A stretch of 64,000 bases of DNA from the NCBI GenBank assembly GCA_029204225.1, contig CM055108.1:14639684-14703683 (forward strand). The letters run 5' to 3'. The position numbers and the translations under genes are program-made. This stretch comes from Diphasiastrum complanatum (lineage: Eukaryota > Streptophyta > Lycopodiopsida > Lycopodiales > Lycopodiaceae). Position 1 is the stretch's first letter; the number at the start of each line of letters is the position of its first letter. This document shows, piece after piece, positions 1 through 10,588 of the stretch. The notes beneath the pieces are model-generated. The model was not told where the DNA came from and made no database searches. It was given only the letters and a program-made list of their open reading frames with translations.

Positions 1-1780
1 ATGCAAATATTTGGAATGGGTGATGCCGATGTTCGAAAATAGTCGCAGCATAATCTAAACACAACTTTGATCAAGAAAAAAAAGAAAGTCAAGTAGAACA
101 CACGATATAAACATTGCAAAAAAGAATAAAAGCCAAAATTAGTAGCAAAAACAACAACAAAAAAATCTTAAAAATTGATGAGTCATAATCAACAACTTTC
201 CCAACAATGATGCCAAAATTTTATGTTATCCCTTTTCTCATCCTTGAAAGAGGCTATGGAGCTTGACATTTCGAAGCTAAAGAGGGAAATAGCGACAATC
301 TAATGGTGAGTAAAGTGTAGTACAAAATTGAACCTATGAAAAGGTGCAAAGAAAAGGTGAGCTAAAGACAGAAAACTAGTCACTAAACTAGAAGACGAGG
401 GAGGTGTTTAAAACTAGCTCCACCTTATCAATAATGTTATGCTATAGTGAAATATAAGCGAAATATTATGGATCTTGACTCATTAATCAATTACTAAGAT
501 TATTCATGCATTTGAGTCTGCACAATAATAAAATCATCAAGGACGAGCCTCATGTTTTGATTACAATCTCTCCAAGATTACAAGATTGGCAATTGCTCCT
601 AAATTCACTATGTTCACAAAGCAAAATGCATTCAACACAACATGGAGAACATGTGAGAAAACAAATAAACTTAATAACATTCTAATGATCATTTACATCA
701 TCCAAGCATAGATAGAACCTTCTACTTGGCCAAATTTTTGTGCCTCTAAGGTAGAAATACTAGCAAGAGCTAATCGCACCTCTAGTGTAGGGACACTGAG
801 AAGATTTACATATGCTTTTCAAATTTAAAATGGCTTGGAGTATAATGCAGAGTCACTTGCAATTGTTGGCATTCTTTTGAAGGTCAGTTAATGAATTGAC
901 TCAATCATTTACACAATGTGTATATATTCTGGAAGCTCTAAAGTAATGCACTTATTGAAACTAGCACATTTTCTCCAATTCTTTTGAAGGTAAACCTCAA
1001 AAAATTACTACAATCAAACATGAAATTCCTTGGGGTATTAGTATAGCGTTTTGGCTAAGAAATGATCTAGATAGTTTGTAGAACGATCAAACATGGAATG
1101 TGTAGGCACGCAAAAAAGCTAGTATATTTTAAGACAACATCTTTTTCCAATCGGGAAAAGATAAAAGCCAAAAGTTCTCATTTATTCTATGCACAAAACC
1201 CTATATATGAATTCAAAATTGTCTCATAAAGGTCATGACTTATATACATTTGAATGCCCCAAACCCCTCAAGATCATAAATAAGTTATGGGTTGCGTTCG
1301 GCCTACTGACCTCTAGCAGGATAATCAATCATAGATTAGTCATGGCATGACATCTTTGATCAAAACAATTTTTTTTTTTTGACCAATTAAACCCATAAAA
1401 AGAAAATAAATTTTAAAGAAGTACAAAACAATCAAACATTGGAAAATCAATAAAAGTAGCATAAATCTACACTGATATCAGTTTGGATGAATATGTGAGG
1501 TTGAAGTGCCTTGGATAGTATTTTTGGATGGATTTGTAGTCAACATAGATACATTGGTGAAATTCCAGTGCATGTTAATTGTTGCTTTTGAAATATCAAA
1601 AGCTCTAGAAGAAGAAACAATCAAAAGCCATAAAAATAGCATATGTCCGAACTAGCACAATCTTGACCAAAATAGAAAGCTATTGCGACAATTTTGATAT
1701 TGTTGAGGATCAATCTAAAAAGTGCTTTAAACTTTGCCTCATTGATATAACCATTGAATGGTAGTTCAACCTAGAGCCAC
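1..1780. other. AT-rich DNA without a recognisable gene
   Basis: Both strands are full of stops. I see no long open frame, no splice-bounded exon and no structural RNA. There is a short poly-T run near 1370-1380. Confidence 0.5.
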
Positions 1781-2317
1781 ACGAGAAACAAGATTGGAAT
1801 GCTTTGTGGATGACGTTTATCTTGATCTTCAAGACCCCACCCAACTAATGGAGGATCCCATCATATAGCTCGAACGAGTGTGTATCAAGAGTCACAAATC
1901 TATTAGAGACTACATAGAAAGGGTCAAGAAGTTAAAAAGTCAATGTTACGTCGCTATTACCCCAACATGGATGTTGTTTTGTGGCTTATGGTTGGACTAC
2001 CACATCACATTTAGAGCCACATAAAACACATAAGTGGATACGTAACCATTGGTGAGGTTTGTGTCAACACTACACTACACTAGAGGCAAATGAAAGTTTC
2101 AAATATGACTCCAACAACTCATCCGATCAACTTGAAGGAAACTATAAATGAAAATGAAAAGTTTTCCGATTCAACCACAGCCACACCTTCACCAAGGCCA
2201 TGGAGAGAATTAGGACTCAACAAGATGAATATATGCGAAAGTGAATCTCAAAGGTGTTCAATGAGTGGCACTCTTAAACTCTCGGCATGTATATATATCA
2301 TGTCATCAGAATCCTAG
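1781..2317 (+). pseudogene. Possible retrotransposon Gag relic
   Basis: Read forward, the stretch gives fragments such as DYIERVKKLKSQC (about 1900-1945), which resembles the helical part of plant retrotransposon Gag proteins, where a segment of the type (I)xxYI-x-RVKxLxxxL is common. The frame is broken by several stops, and a 75-codon open piece (2090-2317) has a Ser/Thr/Pro-rich composition. No zinc knuckle, protease or LTR is seen next to it. This is a weak call from motif flavour only. Confidence 0.25.
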
Positions 2318-3444
2318 ATCTTCGCATTGTCCAAGTTAAGGTTTCACTCCCTAGCTTCGTAGGGGGCTATTCCCACTTCCATAGAGAATCACCCTCAGAT
2401 TAAGCCACATTATTCTTAGCAATTTTAACACGAGGCTAATCTATATTAAGTCCAAATTTATGCCTTGTTATCCCCACCATCTGGATCTGCCCACGTGGTA
2501 TCTAAGATGAAAACGTGTCAAAATCTAAACGTTCATGAGAGCATCCACAACGGTAGCTCGCCTTCCGTACTATAGCGCCACTCAGATAGAAGTAATAATA
2601 TCCCTACTTTTATTAAAAATGATGAAAAACTCATGATCAAACAAGAAGATTAAAGTATTTAAAATAATAACGAAGAACGGCAAAAAATGAATTAAACTAT
2701 CCAAAAGCTAAGTAAAAATTAGAATATTAAGCTAATTACTTAAAACTAACTCATATAGAATGGTGTATATACATAAGTGGCGATAGCGAGAAACCGAGAG
2801 AGAGAGCGCGCACATCATACAGCACTGAAACATTTGTCAGCAAGATCTTGAGGAAGCGGGGTGGTGCTGCTGATTCTGTGCTGCGATTGCAATTCTTTGA
2901 ATCAAATTTGTATGTTATTGGTTATGATTTGGCATTAGAATTGGATTGTTAGCAGATTGATGCATGGGCAGTGTTGATTTTAGCTGCATTTGTGATGAAT
3001 TTACTACTGCCCACTTCTCAAAGTCTTGATCCAGCTCCTCTCGGCTTCTTTCTAGTTGCTGATTTCCCTAATCTTTTACATATCTATACGGTTTTGTCAG
3101 TCCAGCCATCTCTTTGATGTTCCCTTAAGGCCTAGCTTCTTCCAAGATACTCCTCCTTGTTGTTGCAACTATTTTTTGCAGAATAGCAAGTTAGGGGAGG
3201 TTTTCTTTCTGCTTCAAGGTTTTCCTTATACTGTCAACTTAATGCTTGCTTTTGTATCCTCATAAAGGGAGTCAATTTATTTTTAAAAACCCGATCACAC
3301 TATAAACTTAAGATTTTATGTGATGATAAGCGACAATGAACAATGCTGTATAAGTACAACTTTTCTATTTAGAGCATAGAGATTAATTTGATTGCTGAAG
3401 GGTAGTCTGTAACCGGTCCCTGAATGTCCATGTAGGGGGTAAAT
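2318..3444 (+). promoter_or_regulatory. Upstream region of cupin copy 1
   Basis: There is no coding feature here. Two blocks (about 2840-3010 and 3360-3444) are recognisably similar to the DNA upstream of cupin copy 2 (about 14335-14470 and 14620-14694), for example the shared stretch around tttgaatcaaatttgtatg. The duplication therefore took flanking DNA with the gene, and these blocks may hold promoter or 5' UTR signals. A short GA tract lies at about 2798-2808. I could not place a convincing TATA box. Confidence 0.45.
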
Positions 3445-4127
3445 ATGGATCAACTATCTTTCAGCGCGGATCAATTCCATGCCATTGCTGCACCGAACGT
3501 ATACATGATTGAAGCGGGTTTGCACTTTCTACGTTTCTGTGTAGCCGTTTGTTCAGCTTGTCTCTGATTTTCTGGGACAAATCTTTATTTTGCTTATTTC
3601 TGACTTTCCTTGCTAAAACTTTTAAGCAATTTACTTTTTCTGCATTCACAGGTGCAGGGCTCAGTGTATGGGTTCTAGGAGTGCTAGTGACGCTGAAGGT
3701 ACTTGGCAATGAAACTGGGGGATCGTATTCCTTGTTTGAGGTTCTTGTCCCTCCTGGATCAGGCCCTCCGCCTCATATCCACACACTTGAGGATGAGTCG
3801 TGGTACATGCTTGAAGGAGAGCTTATCTGGCTTGTGGGCGGCAAGAAATTCCACGCCAAGCCAGGATCTTTCATTCATCTGCCTCGTTTTGTTCCTCACA
3901 CATTCACAAATAGGTTCGACAAGACTTCAGTAATGGTGGTGACCAGCGCTCCAGGGGGATTTGAGAAGTGGTTCTTGCAGGTGGGAACGGAAGTGCAGGA
4001 TCCCACAGAAGACCCACCTCAGGTAAGCATGACAGAGATGCGGAAGGCAATGGAGTATTTGAAAGAGTATGGAATTATTCCCCATGAAAATCTTGAAGAG
4101 CAGCAACCAGCCACTGCAACCATCTAA
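3445..4127 (+). CDS. Cupin-domain protein, copy 1 (two exons, 182 aa)
   Basis: Small single-domain cupin, a beta-barrel metal-binding fold. Exon 1 is 3445-3517 and starts MDQLSFSADQF. The intron is 3518-3651 (gtttgc...ttcacag). Exon 2 is 3652-4127, ending in TAA; spliced length is 549 nt with no stop. Cupin motif 1 is perfect around residues 78-92 (HIH-x4-E-x6-G, in PPHIHTLEDESWYMLEGE). Motif 2 follows (PGSFIHLPRFVPHTFTN), with the third metal-ligand His and Phe where many cupins have Gly. Two His, Glu and the later His would hold Fe, Mn or another divalent metal. Domain size and the GPPPHIH context resemble bacterial stand-alone, quercetin-dioxygenase-like cupins rather than plant germins or vicilins. 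No signal peptide is visible, so it is probably cytosolic. The substrate is unknown. The start was chosen because the same ATG and 73-nt exon are conserved in copies 2 and 3. A longer unspliced frame from 3549 is an intron artefact. Confidence 0.85.
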
Positions 4128-5604
4128 AGCTACCACACTTTCTATCTCTCTCTTTCTCACACACACACTCACACACATTTCTATGTTTTGTTCCACATAG
4201 TCAAGACTGAAGATATATGCATGCAAAAGCCCATCCACATGTACATATTGAATTTCTTAAAGGATGTACAAACACATTAGCTTATTCATAGAATCAGAAC
4301 CACGAGCTAGGGGAAAATTATGGACTTTGCAATGTACTTGGATTTCTGTATGGAAATTAATCAAGGATTTCAGCTTGTTTGTACTTGGAGTGGTACATAA
4401 AGATTTATCAAGGGTTTCAATAGAAAATCAGCAATTAGATCTTTGTGTATGGTTTGAAATCCCCCAAGAAGTCACTTCACCAAAATCTAGATGAGAGAGA
4501 TCTCACTTACCACCCATCAACCATGGAGCAATCGGTGCCCACTCCCAAGGAGAACAAGATTGAGCTTTCTTGCATGTAGGCATCAATCAAGTTACCTCAA
4601 TTGATAGATATCAAATTTGAGCTTTCTCAAGTGATAAGGACTAATTCCATCAATAAGGGATCTAACTTGAGGAATCTGAAGGTATGAAGTTTAGTCAAGT
4701 TCAATCACTCGATGAACTATGTTCATTGACATCCACTATCAATTCATTAGATTGTAATGTTGATGTTTCACATCCACTATCAATCCATTAGATTGTAATG
4801 TTTGTGTTTCATACTATCAAGATCCATCTTATTCATGAGATGCCTTGTCATGTGAATGGAATTTTTGAAGTAGAATGAGGCCTAGTAAGCCCAAAAGTGT
4901 CCATAAACCTTAATAAAGGTAGATTTCTCTTTAAGCCTCTCTTAGCTATCAAGTGATTAACTAGTAGTAAGTGGTCATTGCAATGTCAATGTTAATTAGG
5001 ATTTGAATGATGTCTAAAAATAGTCTATTTATATAGTAGAATGTATCCTTTTTGCATTGTGAAAGAGTTGAATAATTCTCCACTGATTTGTGAATGTAAG
5101 CAATTGAGATTGTTTATGTTGTGCTTTAACCATGGTGCTTTGTACTTGAATCTCTTGAGAATTAATGATATCAATGGCTAATGTATTCTATTTTGATTCT
5201 ATCGTATTATCAATATAAATGTTGTTGTATTTTTCTATTTTTGGTATCTCTTTTATGTTTTGCTACAAAATTAAGATAGGCACATGATAATCGTGGCCTA
5301 GTATCAAGGCATTTATTTAAATTGAATGTACGCAAAAAATAAATAATTAAGTTATCTTGTTTTTGTCTAGCAAACTGACATTGTGGACAAAGCTTAAAAC
5401 ATCCTTCCATCATTTTATGAGAGTCATAAGGCCTCAACTTCAATGTTCAATCAAAAAATGATATCTGGTGGTTGGCAACATTTTAGGTATAGCAGTTCCT
5501 TCGCATTATCAATAGGCATAATCATTTTAATATGGATTTCATTTGAGAAATCTTCTCTGTGTTAATATATTGAGGCTAAATCACGTTTTTGTTTTCTCTT
5601 ATAG
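4128..5604. other. Intergenic DNA downstream of cupin copy 1
   Basis: It begins with a CT/CA-rich stretch (4138-4176) that is probably the 3' UTR of the cupin gene. The rest has no supported gene. It contains one tandem duplication, listed separately. Confidence 0.5.
4730..4811. repeat. 41-bp tandem duplication
   Basis: Two adjacent 41-bp copies (4730-4770 and 4771-4811), each starting catccactatcaat. They differ at only a few positions. Confidence 0.85.
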
Positions 5605-6690
5605 GTGATGAAAGACGACCATGACATTCTCTCATGGATATTTAATAGAACGTCATATCCTACCACCATAAAAAATAACATAGAGGAAATTCCACTCAAT
5701 ATTTTTGGAATTGGCACTTTCAACATAGAATGGCATTTAGTAGGAGATCTGAAGACATTAATACGTATATTCAATGTATCCCATGGCGCTAACTCTAAAC
5801 ACCCTTGTTTGTACTGCATGAAGACAACAAAAGACATGACAAGGAGTACATGAATATCAAGAGATCGAGAAGATCCTAATTGGAAACCCGTATTACCGAT
5901 TCCTCTTTAGATTGTTCATATCTGTACATTGCATGCAAAGGTGCATATAATAGAAAAAATAATATATCTTCACATCTTGTTTGCATGGAATTCTGAACCA
6001 AAGGCATCTGCAAAGGAAGCTATTTTCAGATTAGAGAATATGTTGTCTAAAGTAGGCTTACATAAAGGCCACGTTAAAATAAAAAGAGAGACAAGCTATC
6101 AGGTAAAACAAGAAATATTCCATGCAAGCCGAGCATTGGAGGATCCAAAGCTCGAAGATTTTTATCAAATTATTCAGGCAAACAATCCAAAATTCAATAT
6201 TCGGTTTGGAAAGAGATTATTGCTGCAACTCAAGATTTTGAAGAAGAAGGTTCTACTCGTATACACAAAAAAGAAGTTTAATAAAAATTAGACAACATGG
6301 TGAAATACTTGAGAAAAGATAAGTTATCAAATACTGATGTACAAATGATACTGAAAACAACCAGTAAATTTGTGGATGCAGTTTGAAGTGCATGGAGAGT
6401 TCATCATATAACACATTATATGGTAAGATTTCGATTTTACACTACTATAGACAAATATGTGCAATTAATTTAGATACTTTTGGTACTGATTTAAATTATG
6501 TTCTTATGATATGTAGCACATATTACGGCATCATTCGACATTCTTTGCAAGAAATAGTGGAAGTCTTAGCATATGGTCATCGCAAGGAATGGAAAAATCT
6601 CACTGGCAAGCAAGAGCGACATTTCATAAAAGCAACATGGTGGAACTAGCACAAAGAACAACTATATACTGCAACTTTTCTAATGGTTTT
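5605..6690 (+). pseudogene. Relic of an unusual DNA-transposon transposase
   Basis: One frame runs 5605-6291 with only two internal stops (5851-5853 and near 5908). Landmarks are EWHLVGDLKTLIRIFNVSHG, then HPCLYCMKT about 20 residues later, PVLPIPL, VHICTLHAKVHIIEKIIYLH, and KVGLHKGHVKI. The G-D-x-K-x-L ... C-x-x-C arrangement followed by a CTLHA-type helix recalls a DDE-like transposase family known from invertebrate, fungal and lower-plant repeats, but I cannot name it with certainty. A frame-shifted continuation (6291-6422) ends at a good donor (ATG|gtaaga), with a possible acceptor at 6516 (atgtag). Stops and shifts make it non-functional. No terminal inverted repeats were found. Confidence 0.45.
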
Positions 6691-6859
6691 ACAGGAGAAT
6701 TCAAATTCGTCATAATACAAAATCGACGGATTATAAAAAATTTCAAAAAGCATGCAAATTTATACAAGCCAATAGGCAATAGACACAAAAAGAGATTTTG
6801 TATATTAAATAAATTTTTTTACAAAGTACAATTTAACAATATCTACTCTGCTTCCGACA

Positions 6860-7590
6860 CTTTCTCTAATGAAATTTGCAACTTAGAATCATGCAACAAT
6901 TTCCTTCTTTCGTACGGATCCAAGAGCTCATAGTTTTCATGCTTACTCAGATCAACGTAGGCATCATATAATGAAAAAATGAGAGGATTTGAGCGTGGAG
7001 TTCACTGGTCCATATCCTGAAATTTTAAGTGCAATAGTTTTCTTTACAAAACCTATTTTATGCACCTTATTAAAATTATGTCCTCTAAGAAAATGAGAAA
7101 GTGCCTTGATTGCCATAATCATTGTCTCACCATGTTGATGAAACTTTGAATGGGTAACACTTATCTCATTATTTTTTGAAAAACAAATGCAGACTGAAAC
7201 TCAACAAATCTACATTTTTTTATTGTGAATTGGACAATCATCTACAGACTTGAAATCATTATGTAACTTAGTGAACATTCTATCAAGCTTAGCTTTATAG
7301 CTATGCTTGTCGAGTGCCACCAGGTCCTGATAATGAATCATGTCCTTATTCTGAGTCTGAACAAGAGAGGACTGAGCAGAGACTTAAATCTGAGATAAAT
7401 CTCAGAAAATGCTTCCACACTAGGACCCTCAGTAATTGAAGGAACAATACAAAGAAAAAGAAAAAAAAAAAATTTGAAATACTCTATATTATCACTAAAA
7501 CCAAATTCATGAAAAAAGGATAGCAAACTAGAATCAAAATTAGACATTTCAACCAAAAAAAATACAGAAAAAAGATTTTGAATATCGCTT
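6860..7590 (-). pseudogene. Unrecognised minus-strand gene pieces, divergent from the H3-like gene
   Basis: Read on the minus strand, an ATG at about 7548 opens MSNFDSSLLSFFHEFGFSDN. After a T-run where the frame may slip, other frames give ordinary-looking protein: TQNKDMIHYQDLVALDKHSY (about 7370-7310) and, near 6960-6860, SLYDAYVDLSKHENYELLDP followed by YERRKLLHDSKLQ. They are separated by frame changes, so introns or decay are needed to join them. I do not recognise the family. The pieces point away from the H3-like gene and begin just inside the left motif array, so the two look like a head-to-head pair. Confidence 0.3.
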
Positions 7591-7760
7591 TCAGGCGCAG
7601 AATGCAAGTTAGAACAAAACCTCAATGCCCTATGCACTCGAAAGAGATATCAGAAAACCGAGTATCGGATCCGAACGCGAGTACAAAGAGACAAGAATGA
7701 AAAAGTAAGACACGCTTGAGAACGGTATCGGAGTAGGCAGAATCGGTTCCAGGCGCAAGT
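7575..7760 (-). repeat. Left array of GCGCTCGAAA-type motifs
   Basis: Read on the minus strand there are about five variants of a roughly 20-nt motif close to GCGCTCGAAANCGATATTC, some in the reverse form (for example cgatatcgctttcaggcgc at the left edge). The array mirrors the one at 8185-8400 and lies immediately 5' of the minus-strand gene pieces. Confidence 0.6.
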
Positions 7761-7799
7761 AGGTAAACATATGCTAAAAACAGAGGCAAGTGTGAGCTT

Positions 7800-8160
7800 A
7801 AAATCAATATTCGGCGCAGAAATAAAAAAATTTACGTGAAAATCCGCGTCAAAAATGACCAATTTATAAAAAAATTTCTCACGTGTGAATGAGGTCCAAT
7901 AGAACATGTGTCGTTGTGTGATTTGTCAGGAATATTCTGTCGTACAGAAAATGATTGATCTGACATTTGTCATGTGCAGAATGCCATGTGTCATATTCTG
8001 ATTGGTACACATGTCCTACACCCACGTGGCCTCATTATTGAGTCATAATGACATGTACGGACTATACATGTGGACCACTTAGATGCCGCCATGTGTTCAC
8101 AACCGTTTTTCTTCACACGTGCAAAATCTATATATATATCCCCTCGAAATTTTCATTTTT
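7800..8160. promoter_or_regulatory. Candidate bidirectional promoter between facing motif arrays
   Basis: A spacer separates two facing motif arrays. It contains several ACGTG cores (cacgtg at 7880-7885, and further ACGTG near 8022 and 8117) and a TATA-like run, ctatatatatatcccc, at about 8129-8143 that would serve rightward transcription of the H3-like gene. Bidirectional use is inferred from the head-to-head arrangement. Confidence 0.35.
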
Positions 8161-8184
8161 TCTCGCAAACTTTTTGTATTTCAC

Positions 8185-8400
8185 TCCCAATATCGCTCTC
8201 AAGCGTACTCTTTGTATGTTCCGTGTCCGCCATCACTCCCTGCGCTCGAGACCGATACTGCTATACTGCCGATATCGCTTTCGAGCGCTGATCTTCTTGT
8301 TTCTTTGTTTCTCTTGTAATCTCGCGCTCGAAACCGATATTCAGTTCTTTGTTTCGCAAATTTTTTTGTTTTCATTCTCTGCGCTTGGTTTCGATATTCA
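8185..8400 (+). repeat. Right array of GCGCTCGAAA-type motifs
   Basis: About five motif copies: atatcgctctcaagcg, gcgctcgagaccgatactg, gatatcgctttcgagcgc, gcgctcgaaaccgatattc and gcgcttggtttcgatattc. One copy is a near palindrome. They lie in the presumed 5' leader of the H3-like gene and end about 45 bp before its ATG. Confidence 0.65.
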
Positions 8401-8444
8401 AACCACAAACTTTTTTTTCAAATTTACTTCTTTTGATTCTGAGA

Positions 8445-9130
8445 ATGATGGCTAGGATGAGATCCACTGCCCGTGCCATTACCTCTGTACAGCCCTCTTA
8501 TGCCTGTGTCCCCCCTGGTACTGGCCGTAGACGTGGCTGAATGCAGGTCTGGTTGAGGGAGATAAAAGAACTCCAGAGATCAACTGAATTTTTGATCCCT
8601 AGAGCTCCTTTCGGTTGATCTGTTAGGAATGTCACCCTATCACTTGGGCTTGATGTTCGTTTTGCCATGACAGCCATGTAGGCCTTACAAGGTGCTGCAG
8701 AAGACTTTCTGTCCTAGTTTTTTGAGGATTCTTGTCTTTGGCCATGCATGGTAAGCGTGTTACCATCATGCCTAAGGATTTCGTTATTCTCAGAAGACTT
8801 CGAGACCGTTATTCAGGTCTGCATGTGGATAACGCCAGCACCTCCAGAGACCTGCCTCTAGATAGAGATCAAACTTGCCAACTACCTCAAGGAAGAAAAG
8901 GAAGCAAGTTGTCTCTAAGAAAGCTGGATCTTGAAGGCCAGTTGCTTCCCTTCCTCCTAGAGTTATCCCTAGCAAGAGACCCCACATCTTCCTAAGCTCT
9001 GAATCAGATGCTGGAGAATCTGATTCAGACCCAAAATCATCCTCTCCTCCTCCTATTATTCGTCTAGCTCCTTAGAAGATCTCTTCACCAAAAGTGATGA
9101 TAACCCAAGAGGAACTTGACGGAATAACAA
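8445..9130 (+). pseudogene. Decayed histone H3-fold gene with a C-terminal extension
   Basis: From ATG 8445 (or 8448) the frame gives a short Arg-containing tail (ARMRSTARA) without the usual H3 Lys-4/Lys-9 context. It then gives clear H3 landmarks: LREIKELQRSTEFLIPRAPF (alpha-N/alpha-1), a loop-1 segment of canonical H3 length (LGLDVRF), ALQGAAEDFL and FFEDSCL (alpha-2), and after a 1-nt deletion near 8738 AMHGKRVTIMPKDF (L2/alpha-3). LIP...F, AAEDFL and KDF recall centromeric H3 (CENH3), but loop 1 lacks the usual CENH3 insertion. In-frame stops are at 8538 (TGA), 8616 (TGA), 8679 (TAG) and 8715 (TAG). In yet another frame from about 8884 a basic, then Ser/Asp/Glu-rich, extension follows (RKKRKQVVSKKAG ... 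SSESDAGESDSD). Canonical H3 ends soon after alpha-3. It is a pseudogene as written. Confidence 0.7.
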
Positions 9131-9305
9131 AAAATTTATAAATATTGTGTCTACATCTCTTTCTTTCCGTGTACATAATCTTTTTGTCAAAATTCCATAT
9201 GATCCTAATTAGGTTTATTTTGATTCTGACCATTGTAACCAATACGAGGCTTACTTAGTTAATAAAATTGATGCTCGACAATTATTTTGATTTCTTTCTT
9301 CTAGA

Positions 9306-9562
9306 TACTAATAGAAGCTATAGATCAGGTCACAAATATTGTGCAAAGTTAAAAGAGAAAACATCAGAGACTACAGATGTTATTGTAGAACCTGACAAAT
9401 TTTTTTTGCAGCATAGTATTAGTTCTGATTCTCAGGGAGTAGCTTTTGTTGTCAGTCCATTTTTTAAGGGAGCAGTGAAGAGAAAAGACGCCACATTTGA
9501 AAGGGCTGTATATTTCATCGACTGCAGTCCAATGGCGAAATTTTATTTGATTCCATATGAGA
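9306..9562 (+). CDS. Unrecognised exon-like ORF downstream of the H3-like gene
   Basis: An open segment is bounded by a plausible acceptor (tttctttcttctag, ending at 9305) and a strong donor-like gtaagg at about 9568. Its protein is well formed, with pieces such as SGHKYCAKLKEK, VIVEPDKFFLQHS, GVAFVVSPFFKGAVKRKD and AVYFIDCSPMAKF. No domain is recognised. It could be a later exon of the H3-like unit or part of a neighbouring mobile-element gene on the same strand. The upstream start is not visible. Confidence 0.4.
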
Positions 9563-9569
9563 ATAAGTA

Positions 9570-10235
9570 AGGATTGCTAGTTTGCTTTGGTTGCTTTAAT
9601 TTGGATGATTACTCTTGTTCAAATGAATTTCAATTTTTATTTTGATTATTACAGTCGGCATTGGAGCTTGAACATTCTTTAGGTAAAAATAAATAAGGAG
9701 AGAGTACCAAATTTTCTATGTGTAAAAGTAAACTCAACTGATAATACACAGAGAGAATTTGATTCTCTACTTCATGATGTCGTTTGAAAAATACTGACAA
9801 CGACGACCTCAATTGGAGAGATAACCATTAAATCTCTCAAGATATATATAATTTATCTCTGATATACATGTATTTTTTATAGTTTAAATCTATCATCATA
9901 GCATGAATAAATTTTATGTCATAATATTACTAATTTTCGTTCAATATATGCAATGTGTATAGCAAAGGGACGCTTTTAGTTGTGCATGGTTCGTGTTGTA
10001 CAATACAAAGCTCTTTTTTGAGTGGTATAATTTACAAGTCGATGTAGATATTGAAAAGGTAATATTTTGTTCATTTGTAGTTCCTTTCATTCTGATTCTT
10101 ATTTCTTTACTATCATTGTTAGCGATTTGCTCATTCACATGTTTTGTGATGACAATTCACTCTTGAGCCATACACTCTGCTGTCAATCTGACTGTTTTTA
10201 ATCCCATGCTTATCTTTAATGAATTTTTTACATCA
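9570..10235. other. Intergenic or intronic DNA, no supported gene
   Basis: AT-rich, with only short shadow frames. Acceptable as intron or spacer of the surrounding gene pieces. Confidence 0.4.
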
Positions 10236-10510
10236 TTAAAGCTTGCAACGAAATGATTCTGAAACTGCAGCATCTAGAGCAACCCATTCATCACTTTCAA
10301 AACTAGGTAATGGAATTGGGACTATTTGTCCAAAATCTCCTTTTGTATCAGGAATGTACATTGATTCATAAAAAAAGATCCCACTATCAGCTAGATCTTT
10401 TGCAGTTCTACCTTGATATTGTAGCTGTCCAATATCAGTGTGAATAGCATCTAACACACCTGCTAGAGATCCACTGAGCTCCCATTCATTTATGTTGGAT
10501 GGATATAAAT
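10236..10510 (-). CDS. Unrecognised terminal exon, minus strand
   Basis: A 275-nt open segment is preceded on the minus strand by a good acceptor (tttctcttgcag, 10511-10522) and ends in TAA. It reads LYPSNINEWELSGSLAGVLD, then AIHTDIGQLQYQGRTAKDLA, a segment with GIFFYESMYIPDTKGDFGQI, and ends SESFRCKL. This is ordinary protein composition with no stops, unlike the noise around it. I do not recognise the family. A possible upstream exon lies at about 10840-10589. Confidence 0.4.
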
Positions 10511-10588
10511 CTGCAAGAGAAAAATGATCAGATTGGCAAATCTACTAATATATATTAATAAATGACAAAAATCAAAGTATCGAAAATA

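Noticed and set aside
3549-3651. N-terminal extension of cupin copy 1 starting at 3549 (MFSLSLIFWDKSLF)
   Set aside because: This is the intron read through. The conserved exon 1 with its donor at 3518 gives a clean spliced frame shared with the other copies.
7338-7907. Two Cys/Leu-rich minus-strand frames over the left motif array
   Set aside because: At 7622-7907 they are translations of the motif repeats, and the coding-like part starts only at about 7548.
8445-8740. H3-like gene kept functional by stop-codon editing
   Set aside because: Conversions of T to C in RNA are known in plant organelles, not for nuclear messages, and a 1-nt deletion near 8738 plus another frame change also interrupt the frame.
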